Position numbers and translations under genes: made by a program
Source of the DNA: Salvelinus alpinus
Taxonomy: Eukaryota > Chordata > Actinopteri > Salmoniformes > Salmonidae
NCBI RefSeq assembly: GCF_045679555.1
Contig: NC_092094.1
Span: 19,739,905-19,803,904 of the forward strand
Length of the DNA: 64,000 bases
Direction of reading: 5' to 3'
Shown here: piece after piece, positions 21,836 through 34,400 of the stretch
How positions within the stretch are numbered: position 1 is the stretch's first letter
How the letters are laid out: each line of letters begins with the position of its first letter
The notes under the pieces: generated by a model
What the model saw: only the letters and a program-made list of their open reading frames with translations
Database searches by the model: none
What the model was told of the DNA's origin: nothing

Positions 21836-24800
21836 ATGGTCGAGCAGTCGGATCGCGCTCCACTGCTCGACTGGGAGGAGATTCCACCAAACGAACTGAC
21901 CCAGGCGGTTCCCGCACCAGCAAAAGAAAATGGATCGGAATCAAATCCGCCAGACGGCCGCTCTCTGGGCAGCACCGCGTTCGCCATCGGGTGGAACACT
22001 AGCTCTGGGGGTCCAGCAAGTGTAACAACTATTCCCAGCGTGAACAGGAGCCCTCACATTGACCACCCTGGCCCGTGGGATGTTCCCAGTCCCATCCATG
22101 CCGACTCTAGAATATCTCTGAAAGAACGACTGGGATGGGAGGAAAAGGACCAAATAGTGGCTGTGTTTGTGGTAACCTTTGACACAAGATCAGGTGAGCA
22201 AGAGCAATACAGTATGGAGAGAGTGCCATTTACCTTACTGGGCACAGTGGGGGACTGACTCATTCCATGGAAGTGCGCACACACTGAAAGATGACGTTGC
22301 AAGAAATGCCTACTGTTCTTTACTTCCCGCTAGCTTTGCTTATCTACGCTATTCAAATATGACCCAATATGTAGAGACCCAAATCATTTGTGGTCAGCAT
22401 TTGTTGAGCAGGGAAAGCACAGTTTGTCAAATTATAATTTTCTTCTGCCATCACAAGGTTCAATAAACTCTCTTTAAATGTAGATAATGTGAATAATAGA
22501 GTAATGCATTAACCTACTGTTACATTAATTTCTAATTTGATAATTCAAACCTCCCCTTGTACAGCTTGGAAAATATTCTGGATTTCTCAGTGGTTATTAT
22601 AGCAAGCATCTGTTGACCCGGGGCAGTTTGTGTGTTCCTCTGTTGTTACACCAGTGTCACTAAGAAGGCAAAGCTTTCTGAGAGTCCTGGGAAACCAGTG
22701 TTACTACTTACCCTCCTCAACTTCCCTTTTATGGTACGCTGAGTTTTATAGTAAGATAGAATGTGAAAGGAAAAAACTTGGGACATGGTGGATGAATTTC
22801 ATTCTCTCACAGTGAAGTGAGCAGTATGGAAAATCAAGTGTATGTGTTTGTGTGTGTCAATGGCAGGTAACATGGTGGAATGGTGCTTACCCCAAGATGT
22901 GAATCTTGACGGAGTGGAATTCAAGTCAATGGCGAGCGGATCACACAGAATCGCCAACGACTTCATGTAAGTGTAACGGATGTGAAATGGCTAGCTAGTT
23001 AGCGGGTACGCGCTAGTAGCATTTCAATCAGTTACGTCACTTGCTCTGAAACCAATATGTAGTGTTGCCCCTTGCTCTGCAAGGGCCGTGGCCTTTGTGG
23101 AGCGATGGGTAACGATGCTTCGTGGGCGACCGTTGTTGATGTGTGCAGAGGGTCCCTGGTTCGCGCCCGTGTCGGGGCGAGGGGACGACGTAAAGTTATA
23201 CTGTTACATTGGTGCCGTGACCCGGATCACTGGTTGCTGCGGAAAAGGAGGAGGTTGAAAGGGGGGTGAGTGTAACGGATGTGAAATGGCTAGCTAGTTA
23301 GCGGGTACGCGCTAGTAGCATTTCAATCAGTTACGTCACTTGCTCTGAAACCAATATGTAGTGTTGCCCCTTGCTCTGCAAGGGCCGTGGCCTTTGTGGA
23401 GCGATGGGTAACGATGCTTCGTGGGCGACCGTTGTTGATGTGTGCAGAGGGTCCCTGGTTCGCGCCCGTGTCGGGGCGAGGGGACGACGTAAAGTTATAC
23501 TGTTACATAAGACTATTCCTCCAACTGAATGCACAGTGTTATTGGCATAGGACCATCAGAACCCTATCAATAATCTGTACGATGTTGTATACATTCACAA
23601 GATTCATCCATGTCTTTTTAATTTTTGCAGATATTTCCGTAAAGGCTGCTACTTTGGGCTGGCTTGTTTTGCTAACATGCCTGTTGAAAGTGAATTGGAG
23701 AGAGGGGCGCGGATGAAATCTGTGGGTATTCTGTCTCCCTCTTACACCCTCCTATATCGCTACATGCACTTCCTGGAGAACCAGGTTAGGTAAGTACTTG
23801 TCTGTCTGTGTCTGTGTCTGTCTGTCTGTTAGGCTTGGGCAATACCCCGGTATATGGTATGAACTAAGGATGCACGATATATCGGTGAACATATCGGAAT
23901 TGGCCGATATTAGCTAAAAATGCCAACATCGGCATTGGCCCGATTTCTAGTTTAACGCCGATGTGCAAAACCGATTTCAAACCTGACGCGCATACCTATA
24001 TAACGTAGGTACACGACGTAATGACGCCACGTCAAATTTTGCGCTACACGTGCAACAGGCATTCCTAACCTAGCCCACAATGTCTGCTGTGTGGATCGAG
24101 CAGTTAAAAAGTCGAGCAGTCATTTGAAAGAGTAAGAACATTTCAGCGAGACAACTCAAAGGCAAAATCCATTAATGCCAAGATAATGGAATCTATTGCC
24201 CTTGACAATCAAACGTTTTCTGTCGTAGGTGATGTTGGCCATCGCCGACTGGTCGAGCACCGGTACACACTACCAAGTGAGCTTTTTTTCAGATGTTGCC
24301 CTACCGGAGTTACACAGTAATAGCGTCACTGCTATTAGCTTCACGACTGACCAGCGATATCAGTCCCAGGAGCATGCTGAGTCTGACAGCACAGTGGGTC
24401 GTCAAGGATTTCTTACTCAATAAAGTTGTATTGCATGCTCATGAATATGCTGGTTGTCATACCGCTGCTGCCTTTTCAATGGCTTTTGAGAACATGTTTG
24501 AAACTTGGAAACATGAACACGCTAGCTCCATTCAAACAACTGGCTCGAGAAATAAGCTTATCAACTGCGCCTGCAGCAGACGTGATACCCTCTGTCATAG
24601 CATTGAAACACCTGCTCAACATAACTGCCGACACAGACTGTAAACAAGTGATTCGGTGGCATTCTCTCTACTGTGTCGCCGCCATGCTCGATGCTAGGTA
24701 CAAGGACCGCTACTTCTATGCAGACAAGAAACAGGGTTTACGTAAAATGTTACATACACAGCTGGACAAGATGGAAACAGACACAGTGACAGTGCGCACC

Positions 24801-27800
24801 GAGGAAGAGAGGCCACGGACAGAGAGCTGAAACTTCACTGCTTGATATGTATGATGAAATCGTGGTTGAGAATGGAATGACTGAACGAAACAGCACAGCA
24901 AGTAAGTGAAAGAAATAGGTTTTGATTATGTTTTACTGGTAATGGGGACATACGTAAATGCCAACAAAATAACGCGTGTGTGTGTGTGTGTGTTTTTAGC
25001 CTTTATTTAACTAGCAAGTCAGTTAAGAACAAATTCTTATTTACAATGACGGCCTACCCTGGACGACGCTGGGACAATTGTGCGCCGCCCTATGGGACTC
25101 CCAATCACGGCCGGATGTGATACAGCCTGGATTCGAACCAGTGACTGTAGTGATGCCTCTTGCACTGAGATGCAGTGCCTTAGACCTCTGCATCCGTGTG
25201 TGTGTTAACTATTTAACTGTACTAGAATGCTTAAAAGGCCGCTAAAATGTTAAATATTGGTTATCGGTATCTGTTTTTTGTCAAGGAAAATATAGGATAT
25301 CGGTATCGACCAAACATGTCATATCGGTGCATCACTAGTATAAACGGTTTATTTTGAAATACCGACAGAATGATTTTGAATACAGTAAAAAAAAAATATA
25401 TATATATATTTAACGTTAGCTATGCCACTGCTTCTACCTATATAAGTTAAGTACAACTATAAAAAAATCTAAGATGCCAAATAAATTATATCCAGCTCAG
25501 GACTCCAGCTATGCATTTGGTTTGCTAACTTGCTAGCATCGGCCCGATGTCAAGATCAAGCTTCTTGGTTCCCTCCTGGATCAAGATCCCTGTTGCCTAA
25601 ATTGCACATTCAGTAATACTGTATACCTTGGTATGGTACAGAAACGTTACGACGGTATTAATATCTGGATACCACTCAACCCTACTGTCTGGTCTGTCTG
25701 TCGCTCGCTCTCACTGTCTGTGTCACTGTCTGTCCATTCTCTCTCTTTGTCACTCTCTTTCTTATCCGTCCTGTTTCACATTTCTCCCCTTATTTCCTTC
25801 CTCCTTTCCTTCGTCTGTATTTTCAGTCTCCTCATCTATTAAAAATAAGCCCTGAGTCAGTGCCTCCACCGTCACTAGAAGCCATTTATATCATATGAAG
25901 TCTTTGTATGTAATCATTGAAATGGAAGAAACCCGGACAGTTTCCCTCAGTAAATCTTGTCTTTATGCTTGAATCTTCAAACAGAGCCTTATCTCTTATC
26001 TCATTGACTATGCATAAAGATGTGACACATCCAGCTCATGGTAGAGGTGTATGCTTGGGGGGTTAATCTTGACTTTATACAGTACAGGTACTTATGTGGA
26101 TCCATTGGAAGTACTACGCCACTTCCAGTTCCCAGGGAGGGGTTATCCCAGTTTTAATCCAATCAAACCATGCTGTGACGAGTCTTCGATAACAGTCTCT
26201 TTCTTACCAGTGTTCTCACTGAGATGCCAACTGCAGTCAGCATATAGAAAGTGTATAGTGTCTCTCCATGCAGACACCAGCTCCAGTGCCCTGGCTCGTA
26301 TTCTCCTCTGGAGGCCTTCTATGAGGATAAGAAAGCTGTGCTGCCCCCAGCAGGGAACGGCCTTGTCACTGCTTGTCCAACCAGTGCCTGGGTACCAGCC
26401 ATCAACCGCTGCATGCACCCAGAGATGAAGGTGAGCACCTACGGCCACCTGCACCAGTCACTGATGTTACTGTGTGGCTGTTGTTTGTGTTAGTTGTGGA
26501 TAATTGGCAATTAAATGTTTTGGTTTAAGTGCGTTTGTTCATTTTGAGATATGTGATAACTTCAAATCAAACTTTATTTGTCACATGCGCCGAATAAAAC
26601 AAGTGTAGACCTTACCTTAGTTTACAATTGGCTCATCCCCCTCCTCTCCCCTGTAACTATTCCCCAGGTCGTTGCTGCAAATGAGAACGTGTTCTCAGTC
26701 AACTTACCTGGTAAAATAACGGATAAATAAAAAATAAAAATAAAAAATACCGTGAAATGCTTACTTACTAGCCCTTAACCAACAGTGCAGTTCAAGAAGT
26801 GTTAAGAATATATTTACGAAATGGTAGCACAATACAATAACGAGGCTATATACAGGGGGTACCGGTACCAAGTCAGTGTGCGGGTATACAGGTTAGTTGA
26901 GGTAATTTGTACATGTAGGTAGGGGGGAAGTGACTATGCATAGATAATAAACAGCACGTAGCAGCGGTGTACTAAACCAATGTGGGAATGGGGGTGTAAA
27001 TGTAAATAGTCCGGTGGCCATTTGATTAATTGTTTAGCAGTCTTATGGCTTGTCATAAGAACAGCTAGTCCTGTCATCCAGAACAGCTGGTTCTCTCGTG
27101 CATGCTTCAGTGTTGCTTGCCTCGAAGCTAGCATAAAATGCATTTGGCTTGTCTGGTAGGCTCGTGTCACTGGGCAGCTTGCATCTGGGTTTCCCTTTGT
27201 AGTCTGTAATAGTTTTCAAGCCCTGCCACATCCGACAAGCGTCAGAACCGGTGTAGTGGGATTCAATCATAATCCTGTATTGACGCTTTGCTTGTTTGAT
27301 TGTTCGTTTGAGGGCATAACGGGATATCGTATAAGCGTCCAGATTAGTGTCCCGCTCCTTGAAAGCGGCAGCTCTGACATTTTAGCTCGATGCGGATGTT
27401 GCCTTTAATCAATGGCTTCTGGTTGGGATATGTACGTACGGTCACTGTAGGGACAACGTCGTCGATGCACTTATTGATGAAGCCAATGACTGAGGTGGTA
27501 TACTCATCAATGCCATTGGATGAATCCCGGAACATATTCCAGTCTGTGCTAGCAAAACAGTCCTGTTGCGTAGCGTCCGGGTCATCTGATCATTTGCATA
27601 TTGAGCGAGACAGATTTGCCAAAAGGAGTGCGGGGGGGAGAGCTTTGTATTCATCTCTGTGTGTGGATTAAAGGTGGTATAGAGGTTTTTCTTCCCTCTG
27701 GTTGCACACGTGACAAGCTGGTAAAACTTTGGTTATTTCTGATTGAAGTGTTCCTGCATTTAAGTCCTCGGCCACTAGGAGAGCCGCTTCTGGATGAGCA

Positions 27801-28365
27801 TTTTCTTGTTTGCTTATGGCCTTATAGAGTTGGTTGAGTGCGGTCTTAATGCCAGCATCGGTCTGTGGTGGTAAATAGACGGCTACGAATAATATAGATG
27901 GTGTGGTCTACAGCTTATCATAAGGTACTCTACCTCAGGCGAGCAATACCTCGAGACTTCTTTAATATGAGACAATATTAGCACCAGCTGTTATTGACAA
28001 ATAGACACACACCCCCACCCCTCGTCTTACCAGACGCAGCTTCTGGGAAAGACGTGGTGCTGTTTGTCCATGTAACTCAGACTCCTGATGTCAAGGAGAG
28101 ATTTTGTGCAATAGTTTGTTTTTGGTCCATGCTGAGCAAGCTTATCCAGACTGAAAAAGCATTACCGTATCAGACAGCCTGACAGTCTGTTCTCTCTCTG
28201 TCCCCTCCAGATCACCCACCCGGCCGGCTGCATGTCCCAGTTCATCCACTTCTTTGGGGAGCAGATCATGGTGCTGTGGAAGTTTGCCCTACTCCGAAAA
28301 CGAATCCTTATCTTCTCCCCACCACCTGTGGGTGTCGTGTGCTACAGGGGTGAGAGGGAGCAGCT

Positions 28366-28411
<46 letters not shown>

Positions 28412-31400
28412 CACCTTTACAAACCCCCACATATTTGTTTTTCAGATTTTATTACAGAATTCTGTCACTGAGTACTCTGTCTTTGTAGTGGTTTTTCATG
28501 TTGCTCTGTACTCCCCACAGTGTACTGCTGTTGCTCTCTGGCCAACATCTCTATACCTGGGATAGGTGTGTCTGTGCCTGAGTTCCGCCCCTTCTTCTAC
28601 ATCAATGTGGCAGACATCGCTGCCCTGGCAACAGAGATGTCATACGTGGCTTGTGAGTGTTGACCTGGGGCTTTTGAATCCACAGTTAATACACTGAACA
28701 AAAATATAAACGCAACATGTAAAGTGTTGGTCCCATGTTTCATGAGCTGAAATAAAATATCCCATAAATTGTCCATACGCACAAAAAGCGTATTTCTCTC
28801 AAGTTGTGTGCACAAATATGGTTACATCTCTGTTACTGAGCATTTCTTTTTTGCCAAGATAATCCATCCACCTGACAGATGTGGCATATCAAGAAACTTA
28901 TTTAAACAGCATGATCGTTAAACTGGTGCACCTTGTGCAGGCGACAATAAAAGGTCACTCTGTGGCATTGTGTCACACAACACAATGCCACAGATGTCTC
29001 AAGTTTCGAGGCAGCGTGCAATTGGCATGCTGACTGCAGGAATGTCCACCAGAGCTGTTGCCAGATTTCATTTCTCTACAATAAGCCACCTCCAACGCCG
29101 TTTTAGAGAATTTGGCAGTACGTGTGTACGTTGTGCGGGCAAGCGGTTGGCTGATGTGAACAGAGTGCCCCATGCTGGGGTTATGGTATGGGTAGGCATA
29201 AGCTATGTACAACAAACACAATTGCATTTTATCGATGGCAATTTAAATGCCTAGAGATACCATAACGAGATCCTGAGACCCATTGTCGTACCATTAATTT
29301 GCCGCCATCACCTTATGTTTCATTATGATAATGCACAGCCCCATGTTGCAAGGATCTGTACACAATTCCTGGAAGCTGAAAATGTCCCAGTTTTTCCATT
29401 GCTGCATATTCACCAGACATGTCACCCATTGAGCATGTTTGGTATGCTCTGGATCAACGTGTATGACAGTGTGTTCCAGTTCACGCCAATATCCAGCAAC
29501 TTCACACAGTTATTGAAGAGGAGTGGGACAACATTCCACAAGCCACAATCAACAGCCTGATCAACTCTATGCAAAGGACATGTGTCGTGCTGCATGAGGC
29601 AAATGGTGGTCACACTAGATACTGATTGGTTTTCTGTTCCATGCCCCTACTTTTTTTTTTTTAAGGTACACTACATGACAAAAAGTATGTGGACACCTGC
29701 TCGTCGAATATCTCATTCCAAAATCATAGGCATTGATATGGAGTTGGTCCCCCCTTTGCTGCTATAACAGTCTCCACGCTGGGAAGGCTTTCTACTAGAT
29801 GTTGGAACATTGTGATTCCATTCAGCCACGAGCATTAGTGAGATTTGGCACTGATGTTGGGTGATTAGGCCTGGCTCGCAGTCGGTGTTCCAATTCATCC
29901 CAAAGGTGTTTGATTGGGTTGAGGTCAGGGCTCTGTGTAGGCCAGTCAAGTTCTTCCACACCGATCTCAACAATCCATTTCTGTATGGACCTCGTTTTGT
30001 GCATGGGGGCATTGTCATGCTGACAAAGGAAAGGGCCTTCCCAACACTGTTGCCACAAAGTTGGAAACACAGAATCGTCTAGCATGTCATTGTATGCTGT
30101 AGCATTAAGATTTCCCTTCACTGGAACTAAGGGGCCTAGCCCAAACCATGAAAAACAGCCCCAGACCATTATTCCTCCTACACCAAACTTTACAGTTGGC
30201 ACTATGCATTGGGGCAGGTAGCGTTCTCCTGGCATCTGCCAAATACAGATTAATCTGTCGGACTGCCAGATGGTGAAGCGTGATTCATCACTCCAGAGAA
30301 CACATTCACACCACTCCAGCCGTTGCTTGACACTGCGCATGGTGAACTTAGGCTTTTGTGCGGCTGCTCATGATGCTCCTGACTAACAGTTTCTGTGCTG
30401 ACGTTGCTTCCAGAGGCAGTTTGGAACTCCACATTGAAAGTCACTGAGCTCTTAAGACCATTCTACTGACAATTTTTGTCTATGGAGATTGCATGGCTGT
30501 GTGCTCGATTTTATACACATGTCAGCAGTGGGTGTGGCTGAAGTAGGCGAATCCACTAATTTGAAGGGGTGTCCACATACTTTTGTATATATAGTCAGGG
30601 TAGGTTACTTCCTAAAAGCAATCTGTTACAGTTACTAGTTACCTACCCAAAATTGTAATCAGTAGCATAACTTTTGGATTACCCAAACTCAGTAACGTAA
30701 TTTGATTACTTTCAGTTACTTTTAGATTCATTTCCCCTTAAGATGCATTAGAAGAAGACAAAAATGTATGCTACCAATTAAATAACATCTATTGCAGGAT
30801 AAATTAATGTTAAAGATTACATAGCTGACCGTATATGGATGTAAAATTTTACTTTATGGGTTGGTTATGTAGGCTTCTTCTAACCCATCGTTTTCTACTA
30901 CATATAATAATACGATTAAATTATATCTTTACATTAAAAACCAAAGTGTATCAGAATTCCAATAAATGATATACCCCTTGATCTTCAAGAATAGGAAATA
31001 TGGAAGAATAGATTAGCCAAATTGTTTTACCTGAGCATAACCCCAAAACGAAGGACTTATTAGCCAGCCATACTCTGTTTGTGATTTTGTTGTCATGGAG
31101 GACTGAGTGGGCTCATTGATTCGAGTTGAAAAATAAATGCAGCGCTCATTGAATGGCATGCTTTGAGCACTACTGAAAAGTGCTATTTACATGTTAAAAA
31201 TGAATGCCATTTGCTATAGGCCTATTGTTTACCTTGTTGTTGGTGACACTTTGATATCTTGATAATATGCAATGGTTTTTAAAGGCAAATCCACAGATAA
31301 AACGGTCGCACCACCTCTGTTTTGGTAAAAAGCTGAGGGATGGGCCTGGAGAAATGTAACCACTCAGATAAATAGACAGAGCTATGGATGCAAGGACTGA

Positions 31401-34400
31401 CCATCCATGATATCAAAATTATTGTTTTAACCATGTTATGAGGCTTTACAGTGTTTTACATTTACAATGTTTACAAACGTTGGAAAAAAACAAGCTTATA
31501 TTTGGGGTTCCCATGGATTGTGACAGTTGAACTAAGCTCATGAGGCATTTATAAATGATATTCTTCAAGAATCAATCTATATCTATATCTATATCTATAC
31601 ATACATACATACATACATACATACATACATACATACATACATACATACATACATACATACATACATACATACATACAGTGGGGAGAACAAGTATTTGATA
31701 CACTGCCGATTTTGCAGGTTTTCCTACTTACAAAGCATGTAGAGGTCTGTAATTTTTATCATAGGTACACTTCAACTGTGAGAGACGGAATCTAAAACAA
31801 AAATCCAGAAAATCACATTGTATGATTTTTAAATAATTAATTTGCATTTTATTGCATGACATAAGTATTTGATCACCTACCAACCAGTAAGAATTCCGGC
31901 TCTCACAGACCTGTTAGTTTTTCTTTAAGAAGCCCTCCTGTTCTCCACTCATTACCTGTATTAACTGCACCTGTTTGAACTCGTTACCTGTATAAAACAC
32001 ACCTGTCCACACACTCAATCAAACAGACTCCAACCTCTCCACAATGGCCAAGACGAGAGAGCTGTGTAAGGACATCAGGGATAAAATTGTAGACCTGCAC
32101 AAGGCTGGGATGGGCTACAGGACAATAGGCAAGCAGCTTGGTGAGAAGGCAACAACTGTTGGCGCAATTATTAGAAAATGGAAGAAGTTCAAGATGACGG
32201 TCAATCACCCTCGGTCTGGGGCTCCATGCAAGATCTCACCTCGTGGGGCATCAATGATCATGAGGAAGGTGAGGGATCAGCCCAGAACTACACAGCAGGA
32301 CCTGGTCAATGACCTGAAGAGAGCTGGGACCACAGTCTCAAAGAAAACCATTAGTAACACACTACGCCGTCATGGATTAAAATCCTGCAGCGCACGCAAG
32401 GTCCCCCTGCTCAAGCCAGCGCATGTCCAGGCCCGTCTGAAGTTTGCCAATGACCATCTGGATGATCCAGAGGAGGAATGGGAGAAGGTCATGTGGTCTG
32501 ATGAGACAAAAATAGAGCTTTTTGGTCTAAACTCCACTCGCCGTGTTTGGAGGAGGAAGAAGGATGAGTACAACCCCAAGAACACCATCCCAACCGTGAA
32601 GCATGGAGGTGGAAACATCATTCTTTGGGGATGCTATCTGCAAAGGGGACAGGACGACTGCACCGTATTGAGGGGAGGATGGATGGGGCCATGTATCGCG
32701 AGATCTTGGCCAACAACCTCCTACCCTCAGTAAGAGCATTGAAGATGGGTCGTGGCTGGGTCTTCCAGCATGACAACGACCCGAAACACACAGCCAGGGC
32801 AACAAAGGAGTGGCTCCGTAAGAAGCATCTCAAGGTCCTGGAGTGGCCTAGCCAGTCTCCAGACCTGAACCCAATAGAAAATCTTTGGAGGGAGCTGAAA
32901 GTCCGTATTGCCCAGCGACAGCCCCGAAACCTGAAGGATCTGGAGAAGGTCTGTATGGAGGAGTGGGCCAAAATCCCTGCTGCAGTGTGTGCAAACCTGG
33001 TCAAGAACTACAGGAAACGTATGACCTCTGTAATTGCAAACAAAGGTTTCTGTACCAAATATTAAGTTCTGCTTTTCTGATGTATCAAATACTTATGTCA
33101 TGCAATAAAATGCAAATTAATTACTTCAAAATCATACAATGTGATTTTCTGGATTTTTGTTTTAGATTCCGTCTCTCACAGTTGAAGTGTACCTATGATA
33201 GAAATTACAGACCTCTACATGCTTTGTAAGTAGGAAAACCTGCAAAATCGGCAGTGTATCAAATACTTGTTCTCCCCACTGTACATACATACATACATAC
33301 ATACAAGTCCAAAAATGGATGTAGCAACTACAGATTTCCTCTTTTAAGTCTATCAAATGTGTGCGAGTTTGAGCATGTGTCCATTAGGCCTATGTTTTTA
33401 TTTATTTTTTATCAGCACGAATTAGACTGATCAATAAATGCTCCACTTTTATTCCGTAGGCTGGGATCCGTATTATGCAGCTGTTGCAAGAGCACATTTT
33501 TCACTGGCAGTCCACCTGTTTCAAAAACAATGATTGATAGGCAGCTTAAACTTCTTGAATTCGACCATTATTGGTATCAAATACACATTTAGATTTGTAA
33601 ACAGGCGTCCACAACAACCAAAATCCATAAGGCACAAATAGCTAAATGAGAGAACAGCAGTGTGATTCACATCAATGCGCTTTGTAGATATCAATAATAA
33701 GTGATATCCGTATCGCCGTAAACTAGACCACTGCCGGCATCCTTACCTCCAAGTGTTTATTCAAGTTGGATAATCTTTGGGTGCCGACAGCAGTCGCACC
33801 ATTGGAAGACATTGGACTACAGCCTACAAAAGCCTATTCCTGCTCTTTTCCCGCGATCCATCAAACACATTTGGTGTGTCATCATAGTGGTCTCTGACTT
33901 GTGGTCAGACGCTCAGGTGCAACAAATTTAAACTTGTGCCTTTTTTCAATGCTTATTTGGATGTCATTGAGAACAGAAATGTCAAACATTTATTTTTCTT
34001 CTCGGGCATCCTTTCTGAATTTAAAAGTAATCATCTAGTTTTTCAAAAGTATCTGTAATCTGATTACAATATTTTTGCTGGTAACGGATTATAGTTACCG
34101 GTTTTTGTATTCCCTTACATGTAGCGCATTACATGTAATCCGTTACTCCCCATCCGTGACCAACAGATGCATATCTGTATTCCTAGTCATGTGAAATCCA
34201 TAGATTAGGGCCTAATAAATTTGTATGAACTGTAACTCAGTAAAATCTTTGAAATTATTGCATGTTGCGTTTATATTTTGGTTCACTATACATTATGCTA
34301 AGATTGATAAAGGGGTGTGTGTGTTTAGGTACGACAGAGAAGATCTTTGAGGAGAAGAAGGAGCTGTATGATGTATATGTTGACAACCAGAATGTGAAGA

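Larger units (their letters stand above)
23830..25684. mobile_element. Outer hAT-like element in DENND11 intron 3
   Basis: Starts TAGGCTTGGGCAATACC and ends GGATACCACTCAACCCTA, an imperfect inverted pair. It is flanked by ctgtctgt (23822-23829) and ctgtctgg (25685-25692), though the site is a CTGT-rich repeat, so the duplication is less certain. It was split by the hAT element at 23865-25337. No transposase of its own is visible. Confidence 0.55.
30595..34155. mobile_element. Unclassified (hAT-like?) element with gtaac/ttac-rich ends
   Basis: The left edge (cagggtaggttacttcc, followed by taatcagtagcataactttt and ggattacccaaactcag) and the right edge (taatctgattacaata, ggtaacggattatagtt, gtaatccgttactccccat) form a loose inverted pair of a kind widespread in fish genomes. 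No coding sequence remains. A target duplication could not be shown because the left edge abuts another element. It contains the Tc1 element at 31676-33281. Confidence 0.45.
28692..34288 (+). mobile_element. Tc1-like element split by nested insertions in DENND11 intron
   Basis: Left end CACTGAACAAAAATATAAAC and right end with the inverted TTTATATTTTGGTTCACTA, each beside TA. The left part (28692-29668) contains transposase remnants on the plus strand: [19 protein letters not shown] (29010-29070), then [13 protein letters not shown] and, beyond frameshifts, [20 protein letters not shown] with the second catalytic Asp. The element breaks at an aaggta site near 29668 and resumes near 34155 with accaacagatgcatatctg. 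The gap is filled by another Tc1 element and an unclassified element. Confidence 0.75.

Noticed and set aside
21836-22258. The first DENND11 exon read through to a stop as a 140-residue protein.
   Set aside because: The coding match stops at the donor at 22193/22194 and resumes at 22867 in phase.
28366-28409. The (CA)n run as a signal of something special.
   Set aside because: It is an ordinary dinucleotide microsatellite.
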